The notes under the pieces are model-generated. The model searched no databases. It was not told the DNA's origin and saw nothing but the letters and a program-made list of their open reading frames with translations. A stretch of DNA of 30,141 nt. Origin: a virus. Made by a program: the position numbers and the translations under genes. How positions within the stretch are numbered: position 1 is the first letter of the stretch; each line of letters starts with the position of its first letter. This document shows positions 21,793 to 29,996 of this stretch, piece by piece. The stretch lies in the IMG/VR virus record IMGVR_UViG_3300032267_000581, positions 1 through 30,141 of that record; one strand, given 5' to 3'.

Positions 21793-21953
21793 GCGATTTA
21801 GAAGTAATGATGCAAGCGGTTCAAATTTACATATACCAAAAAAAAGGTGTAAAGGTTAGAATTTATTTACGAGACATTCGAGATATTAATATGTTAAAAC
21901 AAGCATACGATTACATACAAAAAAACGAACACAACAAAAACACGAATAATTAA
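21789..21953 (+). CDS. Small hypothetical protein after terminase
   Basis: 54 aa, MSDLEVMMQAVQIYIYQKKG at the N-terminus, then a basic helical half. It overlaps the terminase stop by 4 bp (ATGA). No family is recognised. Confidence 0.6.
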   Translation: MSDLEVMMQAVQIYIYQKKGVKVRIYLRDIRDINMLKQAYDYIQKNEHNKNTNN

Positions 21954-21963
21954 TTATTAAGAT

Positions 21964-22716
21964 ATGAAGTTAGAAATAAACGTACCAACAACTTTAAGTG
22001 AAATTCCATTAAAAAGCTATCAAGAATTTTTAAAGGTTCAACAGGGAAGCAATGACGAAGAATTTATAGCGCAAAAAATGGTTCAAATATTCTGCGGAAT
22101 AGAACTAAAGGACATAGTCAGAATGAAGTTGACAAGTTTAAACGAATTAATATTACACTTTAAAAACCTATTCGAACAAAAGCCAAAATTTCAACCAACG
22201 TTTAAAATAGGCACACAAGAATTTGGATTTATTACTAACCTTGAAGAAATAAGTTTTGGCGAATACGTAGACTTGGAAAACAATTTACTGAAGTGGGAAG
22301 ACTACCATAAGGCAATGGCTGTGATGTACAGACCAATAAAGATGAAATTCAAAGATAAGTACGAAATAGTTGACTATACGCCAATGGAAGAAATGCACGA
22401 GTTAATGAAGTTCACGCCTGTTGATATAGCGATTAGTTCAAGTGTTTTTTTTTGGAATTTAGGAAGCGAATTATTGACAGCTACGCTTACTTATTTGGAA
22501 CGGCAGATAAAGACGAACAAGAAGACGGAAACGAGTTTAGCGAACAAGCTCAATTTGGAAAACAATGGGGTTGGTATCAATCAATTTATGCACTCGCTCA
22601 AGGAGACATTACAAGATTTGACACAGTCACCGGATATAGACTTACTCAATGTCTCACCTATCTTACCTTCGAAAAGCAAAAGCAAGAAATTGAACAACGC
22701 CAACTTAATAAACTAA
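21964..22716 (+). CDS. Putative tail assembly chaperone, unshifted product
   Basis: 250 aa. The N-terminal part (about 1-160: PTTLSEIPLKSYQEFLKVQQ, GFITNLEEISFGEYVDLENN, HKAMAVMYRPI) is a type common in Bacteroidota phages and here opens the tail-gene cluster. After codon 161 the gene crosses nine T. In the normal frame it continues with FFWNLGSELLTATLTYLERQ and ends in NQFMHSLKETLQDL plus a Ser/Lys tail. The -1 frame over the same DNA also looks coding, as for tail chaperones such as lambda gpG/gpGT. The chaperone role is inferred from this arrangement and from position; no direct homology is claimed. Confidence 0.75.
   Translation: MKLEINVPTTLSEIPLKSYQEFLKVQQGSNDEEFIAQKMVQIFCGIELKDIVRMKLTSLNELILHFKNLFEQKPKFQPTFKIGTQEFGFITNLEEISFGEYVDLENNLLKWEDYHKAMAVMYRPIKMKFKDKYEIVDYTPMEEMHELMKFTPVDIAISSSVFFWNLGSELLTATLTYLERQIKTNKKTETSLANKLNLENNGVGINQFMHSLKETLQDLTQSPDIDLLNVSPILPSKSKSKKLNNANLIN
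22445..22453 (+). promoter_or_regulatory. Slippery T9 run, likely -1 frameshift site
   Basis: Frame 0 reads GTT TTT TTT TGG here, giving a T-TTT-TTT heptamer of the X-XXY-YYZ type. The -1 frame is closed by a TAG at 22434-22436 and open from 22437 to 22724, so slippage must occur in this short interval if the -1 frame is used. Stimulatory structure was not identified by eye. Confidence 0.65.
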
Positions 22717-22724
22717 AAAGATGA
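22452..22724 (+). CDS. -1 frame extension of the tail assembly chaperone (gpGT-like)
   Basis: This frame has no ATG start at its 5' end; it begins at the slippery run, so the natural product is a fusion of codons 1-163 of the gene at 21964 with these 90 codons, about 253 aa. The -1 part reads DSYAYLFGTADKDEQEDGNE, then FGKQWGWYQSIYALAQGDIT and CLTYLTFEKQKQEIEQ, a clearly protein-like sequence. I remember conserved WGWY..I..LA.GD-type domains in tail genes. The stop overlaps the next gene's ATG (ATGA), while the frame 0 stop is 4 bp before it, which supports real translation of this frame. Confidence 0.7.
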   Translation: MEFRKRIIDSYAYLFGTADKDEQEDGNEFSEQAQFGKQWGWYQSIYALAQGDITRFDTVTGYRLTQCLTYLTFEKQKQEIEQRQLNKLKR

Positions 22725-23176
22725 CAGGATATTACAACTTATTAGACAAACTAAAAACACACTTTGACGCTGACGTTATTGTAAACACGGTTACACAAGG
22801 AGACATATTTAAAGTTGATTTAAGCAAACAAACAATATTTCCTTTATTACATATAATGGTAAACAGCTGCACGTTAGACGAACGCACAACAACTTGGAAT
22901 ATTAGTTTAATAGCAATGGATGTTGTAGATATTTCAAAGAACGCAACAACAAATATTTTTTTAGGTAACGACAACGAAATAGATGTATTGAATACTCAAC
23001 ACGCAGTATTAAATAGGGCATACGAAATAATAAAACACGGAAGTTTAGCATACGATTTATTTATGGTTGAAGGAACTGCAAATTTAGAACCATTTACAGA
23101 ACGGTTTGAAAATTATATGGCAGGTTGGACTATGACTTTTGACGTAGTAACACCGAACGAAATGACTATTTGTTAA
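22721..23176 (+). CDS. Tail completion or terminator-like protein
   Basis: 151 aa, alpha/beta (YNLLDKLKTHFDADVIVNTV, IFPLLHIMVNSCTLDERTTT, then a strand WTMTFDVVTPNE). Size and place after the chaperone fit a tail terminator-type protein. I see no decisive motif. It overlaps the -1 frame stop by 4 bp. Confidence 0.55.
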   Translation: MTGYYNLLDKLKTHFDADVIVNTVTQGDIFKVDLSKQTIFPLLHIMVNSCTLDERTTTWNISLIAMDVVDISKNATTNIFLGNDNEIDVLNTQHAVLNRAYEIIKHGSLAYDLFMVEGTANLEPFTERFENYMAGWTMTFDVVTPNEMTIC

Positions 23177-23177
23177 G

Positions 23178-23756
23178 ATGAAACAATCGGAAGTACAAAA
23201 AGAACTTGAAAGGTTTCGTGATTACGTTATTAAAGAAGCACGTTCTAATTTAACACGAAGTCAAAAGAACGTTTCTAAAGGACTTTACGAAAGTTTAAAA
23301 GGAAATGTTAAAGCAATGCCGAATTCTTTTTATATGGACTTTAAAATGAATGATTACGGTAAGTTTCAAGACAAAGGAGTAAAAGGTAAAGACCCAAGCA
23401 AAGTTTCTAAAAACGCAAGAATAAAAGGACAACAAGCGCCAAACAGTCCGTACAAATTTGGTAGTGGTTCAGCTTCTGGGCAATGGGGTATGTTTGTAAG
23501 CAATATTCAAAAATGGGCGCAAAAACGAAACATAAGATTAAGAGACGATAAAGGAAAATATAAGAAGGGCGGTTATAGTACAATAGCGCAAATAATAGCA
23601 GGAAACATTTATAATCGTGGAATTAAACCAAGCTTATTTTTTACTACACCATTTGAAGCTGCATTTAAAAGATTGCCTGATGAACTTGTAGAAAAGTTTG
23701 GTTTAGACGCAATGAATTTATTTAAACAAACACAATTTAAAAACGAAAAGAAATAA
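23178..23756 (+). CDS. HK97 gp10-like or tail-completion protein
   Basis: 192 aa, basic. YGKFQDKGVKGKDPSK and NIYNRGIKPSLFFTTPFEAA followed by LPDELVEKFGLD match a protein type found in tail-neck regions of Bacteroidota phages, and resemble HK97 gp10-like proteins in pattern. The stop and next start overlap by 1 bp (TAATG). Confidence 0.55.
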   Translation: MKQSEVQKELERFRDYVIKEARSNLTRSQKNVSKGLYESLKGNVKAMPNSFYMDFKMNDYGKFQDKGVKGKDPSKVSKNARIKGQQAPNSPYKFGSGSASGQWGMFVSNIQKWAQKRNIRLRDDKGKYKKGGYSTIAQIIAGNIYNRGIKPSLFFTTPFEAAFKRLPDELVEKFGLDAMNLFKQTQFKNEKK

Positions 23757-24799
23757 TGGCTAATATATTTGCACGTTCACCGTATATAGTAAGAATAGCA
23801 GAATCAACACAAGTTGGTTCAAAGTTGGAAATATTTTTAAGTCCAACAACTTTTGGCGGAACACCTACATACACGTTAAGTAAATTAATTCCTTCACCAA
23901 CAAATATTGACACTTTGTACGATGTTAGTCCATATATTAGAGAATATATAAAATTCAATTTGTGTGCAGCAGGTGGAAATTCAGCAGTAACAAACCCAAC
24001 GAATGAACGAGTAAACGTACAACTAAAACTTTATTGGTATAACGGCACTACCTATGCACAAGTAGGAGCAACACAAACACACATAGCATTTGACGGTTAT
24101 ACATATTACGAAGACCTTTATAATAAAGATTTAGGAAACTATGGACTTGACGTAGGAAATTATTACTATAATCCTACTTCAGACGCAGGAAAAATACGAG
24201 TAACAACAGGCGCAAGTTTTACAGCACGTTACACAAATTTAAGCACCGCAGTAGTAACAACTTTAGCAGTAGCAAGTTCAACATTTGACATACCACGAGT
24301 AAGAACTGCAAACGTAAACGAAGGAAACAAAGTAGAAATTTTAAACGGAGCTTCAGCAGTACAAGCAACTTGGTATTTTTATCCGTTAGAAGAATGCAAA
24401 TATACACCTGTTATAATTGACTTTGTAAACAAATACGGAGCTTGGCAAAGAGAATTCTTTTTTAAAGCAAGTACAGATAACTTTAATGTTGAAAACACGG
24501 AATATAATTTGATGCAAACATCACAATTTCCAACAACTTTTTATAGTGGATTAGAAGGGCAAAGAAAAACATTTAATACTAACGGCAAAAAAAGTGTTAA
24601 GGTAAATACAGGTTGGGTTAAGGAAACTTGGAAAGAAGTTTTAAAACAAATAATGTTAAGCGAACGAATTCTAATTGACAACAAACCTGCAAAGATTAAT
24701 ACTAAAAGCACGGAGTTGTTTAAGCATATAAACACGAAACAAATAAATTATAGTTTAGACTTTGAGTTTGCATACGATGTTATTAATTCAGTAATATAA
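23756..24799 (+). CDS. Structural tail or baseplate protein
   Basis: 347 aa, beta-rich, starting MANIFARSPYIVRIAESTQV. It is Thr/Asn-rich with several jelly-roll or Ig-like strand runs. Residues about 260-300 contain GLEGQRKTFNTNGKKSVKVN, then WKEVLKQIMLSERILID. It is followed with 1-bp overlap by the largest tail gene. The precise role is unknown. Confidence 0.65.
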   Translation: MANIFARSPYIVRIAESTQVGSKLEIFLSPTTFGGTPTYTLSKLIPSPTNIDTLYDVSPYIREYIKFNLCAAGGNSAVTNPTNERVNVQLKLYWYNGTTYAQVGATQTHIAFDGYTYYEDLYNKDLGNYGLDVGNYYYNPTSDAGKIRVTTGASFTARYTNLSTAVVTTLAVASSTFDIPRVRTANVNEGNKVEILNGASAVQATWYFYPLEECKYTPVIIDFVNKYGAWQREFFFKASTDNFNVENTEYNLMQTSQFPTTFYSGLEGQRKTFNTNGKKSVKVNTGWVKETWKEVLKQIMLSERILIDNKPAKINTKSTELFKHINTKQINYSLDFEFAYDVINSVI

Positions 24800-27174
24800 T
24801 GAAAAGAGAAGTTGGCATTTTTATTGAAACAGATTTTGCACAAGCGGAAACAAACTTTGCACGTTTAGAATTATTCAACGATGAAAAGATTTCCGTAAGT
24901 TCAACTATTCAAAATATTTCGGATATAAGTAAAATATTTACGGACTATTCACAGGGATTTACAATTCCGTGTTCACCAACTAACAACGCTATATTTAAAC
25001 ACTTTTACCAAAATGATGTTGACTCTTTAGGAATAATAGATTACCAAAATAGATACAACGCTTTTATTGAAGTTGACACGGTGTTATTTAGACGTGGTAA
25101 AATTCAACTTGAAAAGACGAACCTAAAAAACGGAAGACCTGATAGTTATTCAGTAACATTTTACGGAGCAGGTGTAAGTTTAAAAGATTACTTCAACGAA
25201 GACAAATTAAACCAATTAGATTACACAAGTTTAAACCACGAATACAAAGAAGTAGAAGTTTACGATAGAATAACAATAGACAGTTTAGTAACTGATTACG
25301 ATGTTAGATATCCATTAATAAGTTCTAAACGAGTTTGGCAGTTTGGTTCAAGTGTTCCGTTACCAACAGCAAACCTTCCAGAATGGTACACTTACCCATC
25401 AAGCAATGTAAATAATTTAGGACACACAACCGGAAGACTTTTTTATACTGAATTATTTCCTGCGGTTCGTGTTGCAAGTATTTTTGATTTAATACAAAAT
25501 CAATACGGAATAACATTTAATGGTTTATTTTTACAAACAGATTTATTTAAAAAAGCATTTTTATGGTTTAAAAATAAAGACAAATTAATTTTAAGCGGAA
25601 CACCTGTTCCAATAGATATTTTAACCGTTAGTTATAACAATTTAACACCAAACACCGCATTTAATACAAGTAATAATACATTTAAAATACAACCCGCGAC
25701 ACCTTCAACTTCTTACACAATAACGCATACTTTACAAATTTTTTGTACTGCATTAACACCGACCGACCCTTTAGATTTTTATCTTGACGTTTACAAAAAT
25801 GGAGTTTTCAGTCAATCATTTACTTACAATACTTTAATGCCTTACACAAGCGTAACGCCATTAACTGCACCGTTTACGATTGATATTAACAACACAGATA
25901 CGGCAACTTTTACTTTTAAAGTTAGGGCAAATTCTCCAAATACAATTGATTTTGATTTTAGATATACAAGAAAAAAACTTTATTTTGGCGGTAGTGTTGA
26001 TACAGGAATTGCGATTGCAAATTCAAGTCAAATAACTTCGGGTTTTACAGATTTAGCGCAAATGGCTCCAGATATGAAAATAAGCGATTTTATTTCTGGA
26101 ATATGTAAAGAGTTTAATATAACAGTTTACTCAAATGAGAAGAACGTATTTACTTTTGACCCTTTGCCTGTTTGGTACGGAAGGGGAATTATTAGAGATA
26201 TAACACAATTTACTGATGTTACAAGCATTGAAATTGAAAGAATGAAGTTGTACAAGTCAATTGAGTTTAAATACCAAGATAGTGAAAGTTTAATGAATAA
26301 AGCATTTTTAGAGAATCCTTTGAATATAGATGCACACGGATATGGAAATGCAAAAATAGGTTGGAACTATGACGGTGGCGAATACAAAATAGAAAGTCCA
26401 TTTGAGAATTTACTACATAATAATTTTGGAAACAATTTGCAAGTAGGTTATTGCTTAAATAAAGAGTTAGCTTCATACATACCTAAACCTTGCTTGTTGT
26501 ATATGAACCAATTAACAACTATAACAGGCACACCTTTACATTGGGACGGCGATAGTCCACATATACCAGAATACGTTCCATTTGGACAAGACACAAATAT
26601 ATTAAATTCATTAGGTGGTTTTTTTCCTGTTACATTAAATTTTGGCGAAGAAATTTCAAGTTTTTATTTAGTAAACAATCCGAATACACTTTATAAAATT
26701 TACTATTCTAACTATTTAGAAAATTTATATAACTATAAAAATAGATTAGTAAAAGTTAAAACGATACTTCCTGTTTCTTTACTTACACAACTTCAGTTAA
26801 ACGACCGACTTGTTATAAGAGATAAACGTTATTTAATAAATGAAATGCAAAGCGACTTAACAACAGGTGATGTTAACTTTTCTTTGATTAGTGATTTTGA
26901 AGAAGTAAAACCAATTAAGTACGAAATTAGTCCAGTAGGAACAGGAAGCGTTCACAAAATGGCAATTTATTTTAGCACAGGAGTTTATGAAGTAAGAATT
27001 TTAAAAAGCGCAAATGCAAGTAATGTTACTTTGTCAAGCGTATTATTCACAAGTGAAGGTTTTCTAATAATAGGAGTTCCTGCAAACGCAGCAAGAACAA
27101 TTACAATAAGTTTAACAAGTAACTACACCAACGGAAACACGGACACAAATTATATTATAATAAACCAAGTATGA
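24799..27174 (+). CDS. Large baseplate-like protein (possible tail hub)
   Basis: 791 aa, the longest protein here. The N-terminus (ETDFAQAETNFARLELFNDE, then SQGFTIPCSPTNN) is followed by many beta strands. Residues about 410-500 contain MAPDMKISDFISGICKEFNI and FDPLPVWYGRG, reminiscent of hub or distal-tail proteins with an Ig-like arm. The end (about 690-791) is a separate beta domain. It comes just before the tape measure gene. The hub role is inferred from size and place, not from a motif. Confidence 0.6.
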   Translation: MKREVGIFIETDFAQAETNFARLELFNDEKISVSSTIQNISDISKIFTDYSQGFTIPCSPTNNAIFKHFYQNDVDSLGIIDYQNRYNAFIEVDTVLFRRGKIQLEKTNLKNGRPDSYSVTFYGAGVSLKDYFNEDKLNQLDYTSLNHEYKEVEVYDRITIDSLVTDYDVRYPLISSKRVWQFGSSVPLPTANLPEWYTYPSSNVNNLGHTTGRLFYTELFPAVRVASIFDLIQNQYGITFNGLFLQTDLFKKAFLWFKNKDKLILSGTPVPIDILTVSYNNLTPNTAFNTSNNTFKIQPATPSTSYTITHTLQIFCTALTPTDPLDFYLDVYKNGVFSQSFTYNTLMPYTSVTPLTAPFTIDINNTDTATFTFKVRANSPNTIDFDFRYTRKKLYFGGSVDTGIAIANSSQITSGFTDLAQMAPDMKISDFISGICKEFNITVYSNEKNVFTFDPLPVWYGRGIIRDITQFTDVTSIEIERMKLYKSIEFKYQDSESLMNKAFLENPLNIDAHGYGNAKIGWNYDGGEYKIESPFENLLHNNFGNNLQVGYCLNKELASYIPKPCLLYMNQLTTITGTPLHWDGDSPHIPEYVPFGQDTNILNSLGGFFPVTLNFGEEISSFYLVNNPNTLYKIYYSNYLENLYNYKNRLVKVKTILPVSLLTQLQLNDRLVIRDKRYLINEMQSDLTTGDVNFSLISDFEEVKPIKYEISPVGTGSVHKMAIYFSTGVYEVRILKSANASNVTLSSVLFTSEGFLIIGVPANAARTITISLTSNYTNGNTDTNYIIINQV

Positions 27175-27338
27175 TAAACAAAATAATTGAAATGCTTTTA
27201 TTAAGTGATTTTTACGGAGAAAGTGAAAACATAGACATAGCAAAGGGTAAATATAAATTTACTACTTCCATAAAAGAACAATGGAAACAAGCACAACGCA
27301 AAAGGTTAATAGAGAAAAAAATAAAGAATAATGGCTGA
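27171..27338 (+). CDS. Small basic protein before the tape measure
   Basis: 55 aa, MINKIIEMLLLSDFYGESEN at the N-terminus, with a very basic end (QAQRKRLIEKKIKNNG). It overlaps the previous stop by 4 bp and the tape measure start by 8 bp. The tight coupling suggests a stoichiometric or assembly role; the function is unknown. Confidence 0.6.
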   Translation: MINKIIEMLLLSDFYGESENIDIAKGKYKFTTSIKEQWKQAQRKRLIEKKIKNNG

Positions 27339-29373
27339 AAAAAAAGTAATTGAATTAGAAGTAAATTCTAATTTAGGCAATTTAAAACAACAACTTAAAC
27401 AAGCACAAGTTGAAGTTCAAACGTTGGCGGAAAAGTTCGGAGCAACTTCAGCACAAGCAGTTGAAGCTGCAAAGAAAGCAGCTATTCTTAAAGACAAAAT
27501 AAGTGACGCAAAAGCGTTAACTGATGCGTTTAACCCAGACGCAAAGTTTAAAGCGTTAAGCGGTGCGCTAACAGGTGTTGCAGGTGGTTTTTCTGTTGTT
27601 ACAGGAGCAATGGCTGCGTTTGGAAAACAAAACGAAGACGTAGAAAAAGCTTTGTTAAAAGTTCAAGGAGCAATGGCTTTGGCTTCAGGCGCACAAGCAA
27701 TCGGTGAAAGCATTGATAGTTTTAAACAACTTGGAGCGGTATTAAAAGCAAATACTATTGTTCAAAGAATAATGACTGCGGCTCAATATGCTTATAATTT
27801 AGCAATGTCGTTAAATCCTATTGGAGCAATTATAGCGGCTACTATTGCTTTAATAGCGGCTGGTTACGGTTTAATAAAAATGTTTCAAGCAAGTACAGAA
27901 GCAACGGTAAAAAACGAATCAGCAGTTAAAAAAAATGATGCAGCTTTAAAGCAACAAATAAAAACAAGTGAACGTGCAAGTGAAGCATTAAAAACAAAAA
28001 ACGGACACGAATACGAAATGGCTAAAGCTTCCGGTGCAAGTACAAAAGCATTAAGAGCGTTGGCATTAAAACACGCAGAAGAAGAAATTGCACTTAACAA
28101 AGCAAGTTTAGCAACTGCAAAAAATACATATGAGAAAAACAAGAATACGTTAGCAAGTTTAATTAATTCAGGCGCAAGTGATGAGTTAATTGAAAAGCAA
28201 AGAGAAATAACAATTGAATCACGAAAAGCGTCCGCAGAAGAACGAAAAGATTTAGAAGAAGCAATTAAAAATAAAAAAGATATTGTAAGGAAAAACCAAG
28301 TTGAAGTTAGACAAGAATTAACCGACAATAATAATAAATCAAAAGAATCAAATAAAGCGCACAACGAAGCAATTAAACAACAAAACGAAGAAGCAGCAAA
28401 AGCTGAAAAAGACCGTATTAAAACACTAAATGAAAACATACTTTCTTTAAACGAAGAAATACGAGTTAGCAAATTAACGGATGAACAAAAGGAAGTTGAC
28501 GCAATAGATAAAAAATATACTAAACTAATTGAAGATGGAAAAAAATCTAAAATTGATGTTGCGTTATTAGAAGAAGAAAAGCGTTTAGCTTTAGCTGGAA
28601 TAACAAAAAAATATGACGATTTAGAACAAGTAGCAAAAGACGAAAAGATTGCAAAAGAAAAAGAAAAGATTGCAACTGAAAAAGCGGTTTTACAAGAACT
28701 AACATTAAGCGAAAACGAATTAAAACTTGCTAAACTTACAGAACAATATGCTGCCGACCAACTTTTATACAAGGACAATAAAGAAATTTTAAAGGCACTT
28801 GACATAAAATATGCAAAGGATAAAGAAGATTTAGATAAAGAAGAACTTGCAAAAAAACAAGCTACTTTACAACAACAATTAGATTTAGTAAAAGGAAGTT
28901 TTCAAGCGTTTGCAGACGTAGCAACTTTGTTTGCAGGTAAAAACAAGAAGGCACAAAAAACTGCGTTTAATATTCAAAAAGCTGCAAATATTGCTTCCGC
29001 AACAATAGACACTTATACAGCGGCAACAGCGGCATTTAAGTCAGCCGCTGGAATACCTGTTGTTGGTGCTGTTCTTGCGCCAATAGCCGCAGCAGGTGCT
29101 GTTGCAGCAGGTTTAATGAACATTAAAAAAATTGCCGCTTCAAAGTTTGAAGGTGGTGAAACACCAAGCGCAAGTGGTGGTGGTGGTGGTGGTGGCGGTG
29201 CAACAGCTCCAACAATGAGCGCACCACAATTTAACGTTGTAGGACAAAGTGGAGTTAATCAGTTAGCAAGTTTAAACCAACAACCAATACAAGCTTATGT
29301 AGTTTCAGGACAAGTAACATCACAACAAGCGTTAGATAGAAACAGGTTAGCAAACGCAACTTTAGGCGGTTAG
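27331..29373 (+). CDS. Tape measure protein
   Basis: 680 aa. The N-terminal 70 residues are coiled coil (LGNLKQQLKQAQVEVQTLAE). Hydrophobic segments lie at about 73-100, 153-182 (LNPIGAIIAATIALIAAGYG) and 571-600. Between about 195 and 510 is a long Lys/Glu/Ala coiled coil. A Gly run near residue 615 precedes a C-terminal tail. This layout and its location among tail genes identify a tape measure. By the usual rule of about 1.5 angstrom per residue, the tail would be near 100 nm. The antisense frame of 306 codons is a shadow. Confidence 0.85.
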   Translation: MAEKKVIELEVNSNLGNLKQQLKQAQVEVQTLAEKFGATSAQAVEAAKKAAILKDKISDAKALTDAFNPDAKFKALSGALTGVAGGFSVVTGAMAAFGKQNEDVEKALLKVQGAMALASGAQAIGESIDSFKQLGAVLKANTIVQRIMTAAQYAYNLAMSLNPIGAIIAATIALIAAGYGLIKMFQASTEATVKNESAVKKNDAALKQQIKTSERASEALKTKNGHEYEMAKASGASTKALRALALKHAEEEIALNKASLATAKNTYEKNKNTLASLINSGASDELIEKQREITIESRKASAEERKDLEEAIKNKKDIVRKNQVEVRQELTDNNNKSKESNKAHNEAIKQQNEEAAKAEKDRIKTLNENILSLNEEIRVSKLTDEQKEVDAIDKKYTKLIEDGKKSKIDVALLEEEKRLALAGITKKYDDLEQVAKDEKIAKEKEKIATEKAVLQELTLSENELKLAKLTEQYAADQLLYKDNKEILKALDIKYAKDKEDLDKEELAKKQATLQQQLDLVKGSFQAFADVATLFAGKNKKAQKTAFNIQKAANIASATIDTYTAATAAFKSAAGIPVVGAVLAPIAAAGAVAAGLMNIKKIAASKFEGGETPSASGGGGGGGGATAPTMSAPQFNVVGQSGVNQLASLNQQPIQAYVVSGQVTSQQALDRNRLANATLGG

Positions 29374-29411
29374 AAAATACAACAAACAAACAATAATTTA
29401 ATTAATATATT

Positions 29412-29996
29412 ATGCGAATAGTCGAATTAATAATTGACGAAAAAGACGAAACAAGCGGAATAGACGCAGTTTCAGTTGTTGAAAGTCCTGCAATAGAAAG
29501 CGACTTTATAGCACTTAAAAAACACGAAATAGAGTTAAAAGAAGTAGACGCTGAAAAGCGTATATTAATGGGTGCGGCTTTAATTCCTAACAAACAAATT
29601 TACCGCAAGAACGACAAGAACGAAGAATATTACATTTACTTTAGCGAAGAAACGGTACGCAAAGCAAGTGAATTGTTTTTTATGAATTCAAACCAGAACA
29701 ACGCAACTTTAGAACACAAACAAAAGTTAGATGGAATGTCGGTTGTCGAAAGTTGGATAGTTGAAGGTTCGCACGACAAAAGTATGAATTATGGTTTTAA
29801 CTTTCCAAAAGGTACTTGGGTTATTTCTATGAAAGTAAACAACGATGAAATTTGGAACAAAGTAAAACTTGGTGAAGTAAAAGGATTTTCTATTGAAGGT
29901 TATTTTGCAGACAAATACGAAATGAGTTTAATTAACGAAGATGAAATTTTAATAGATAAAATAAAACAAATAATAACGGAAAATGAAAACAACTAA
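29412..29996 (+). CDS. XkdF-like prohead serine protease
   Basis: 194 aa. It begins with VELIIDEKDETSGIDAVSVV and SPAIESDF. A candidate catalytic His is H102 in ATLEHKQKLDG and a candidate Ser is S160 in VKGFSIEGYF, the arrangement of XkdF-type phage proteases. The middle, ILMGAALIPNKQIYRKND, is also typical. It would process the scaffold and capsid proteins encoded after the window join. Its stop overlaps the next gene's start by 14 bp. Confidence 0.8.
   Translation: MRIVELIIDEKDETSGIDAVSVVESPAIESDFIALKKHEIELKEVDAEKRILMGAALIPNKQIYRKNDKNEEYYIYFSEETVRKASELFFMNSNQNNATLEHKQKLDGMSVVESWIVEGSHDKSMNYGFNFPKGTWVISMKVNNDEIWNKVKLGEVKGFSIEGYFADKYEMSLINEDEILIDKIKQIITENENN

Noticed and set aside
27885-28805. 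Antisense open frame of 306 codons over the tape measure gene
   Set aside because: A shadow of the Lys/Glu/Ala coiled coil. The product is a monotone Ser/Phe/Leu/Ala mixture and no other gene is on the minus strand.
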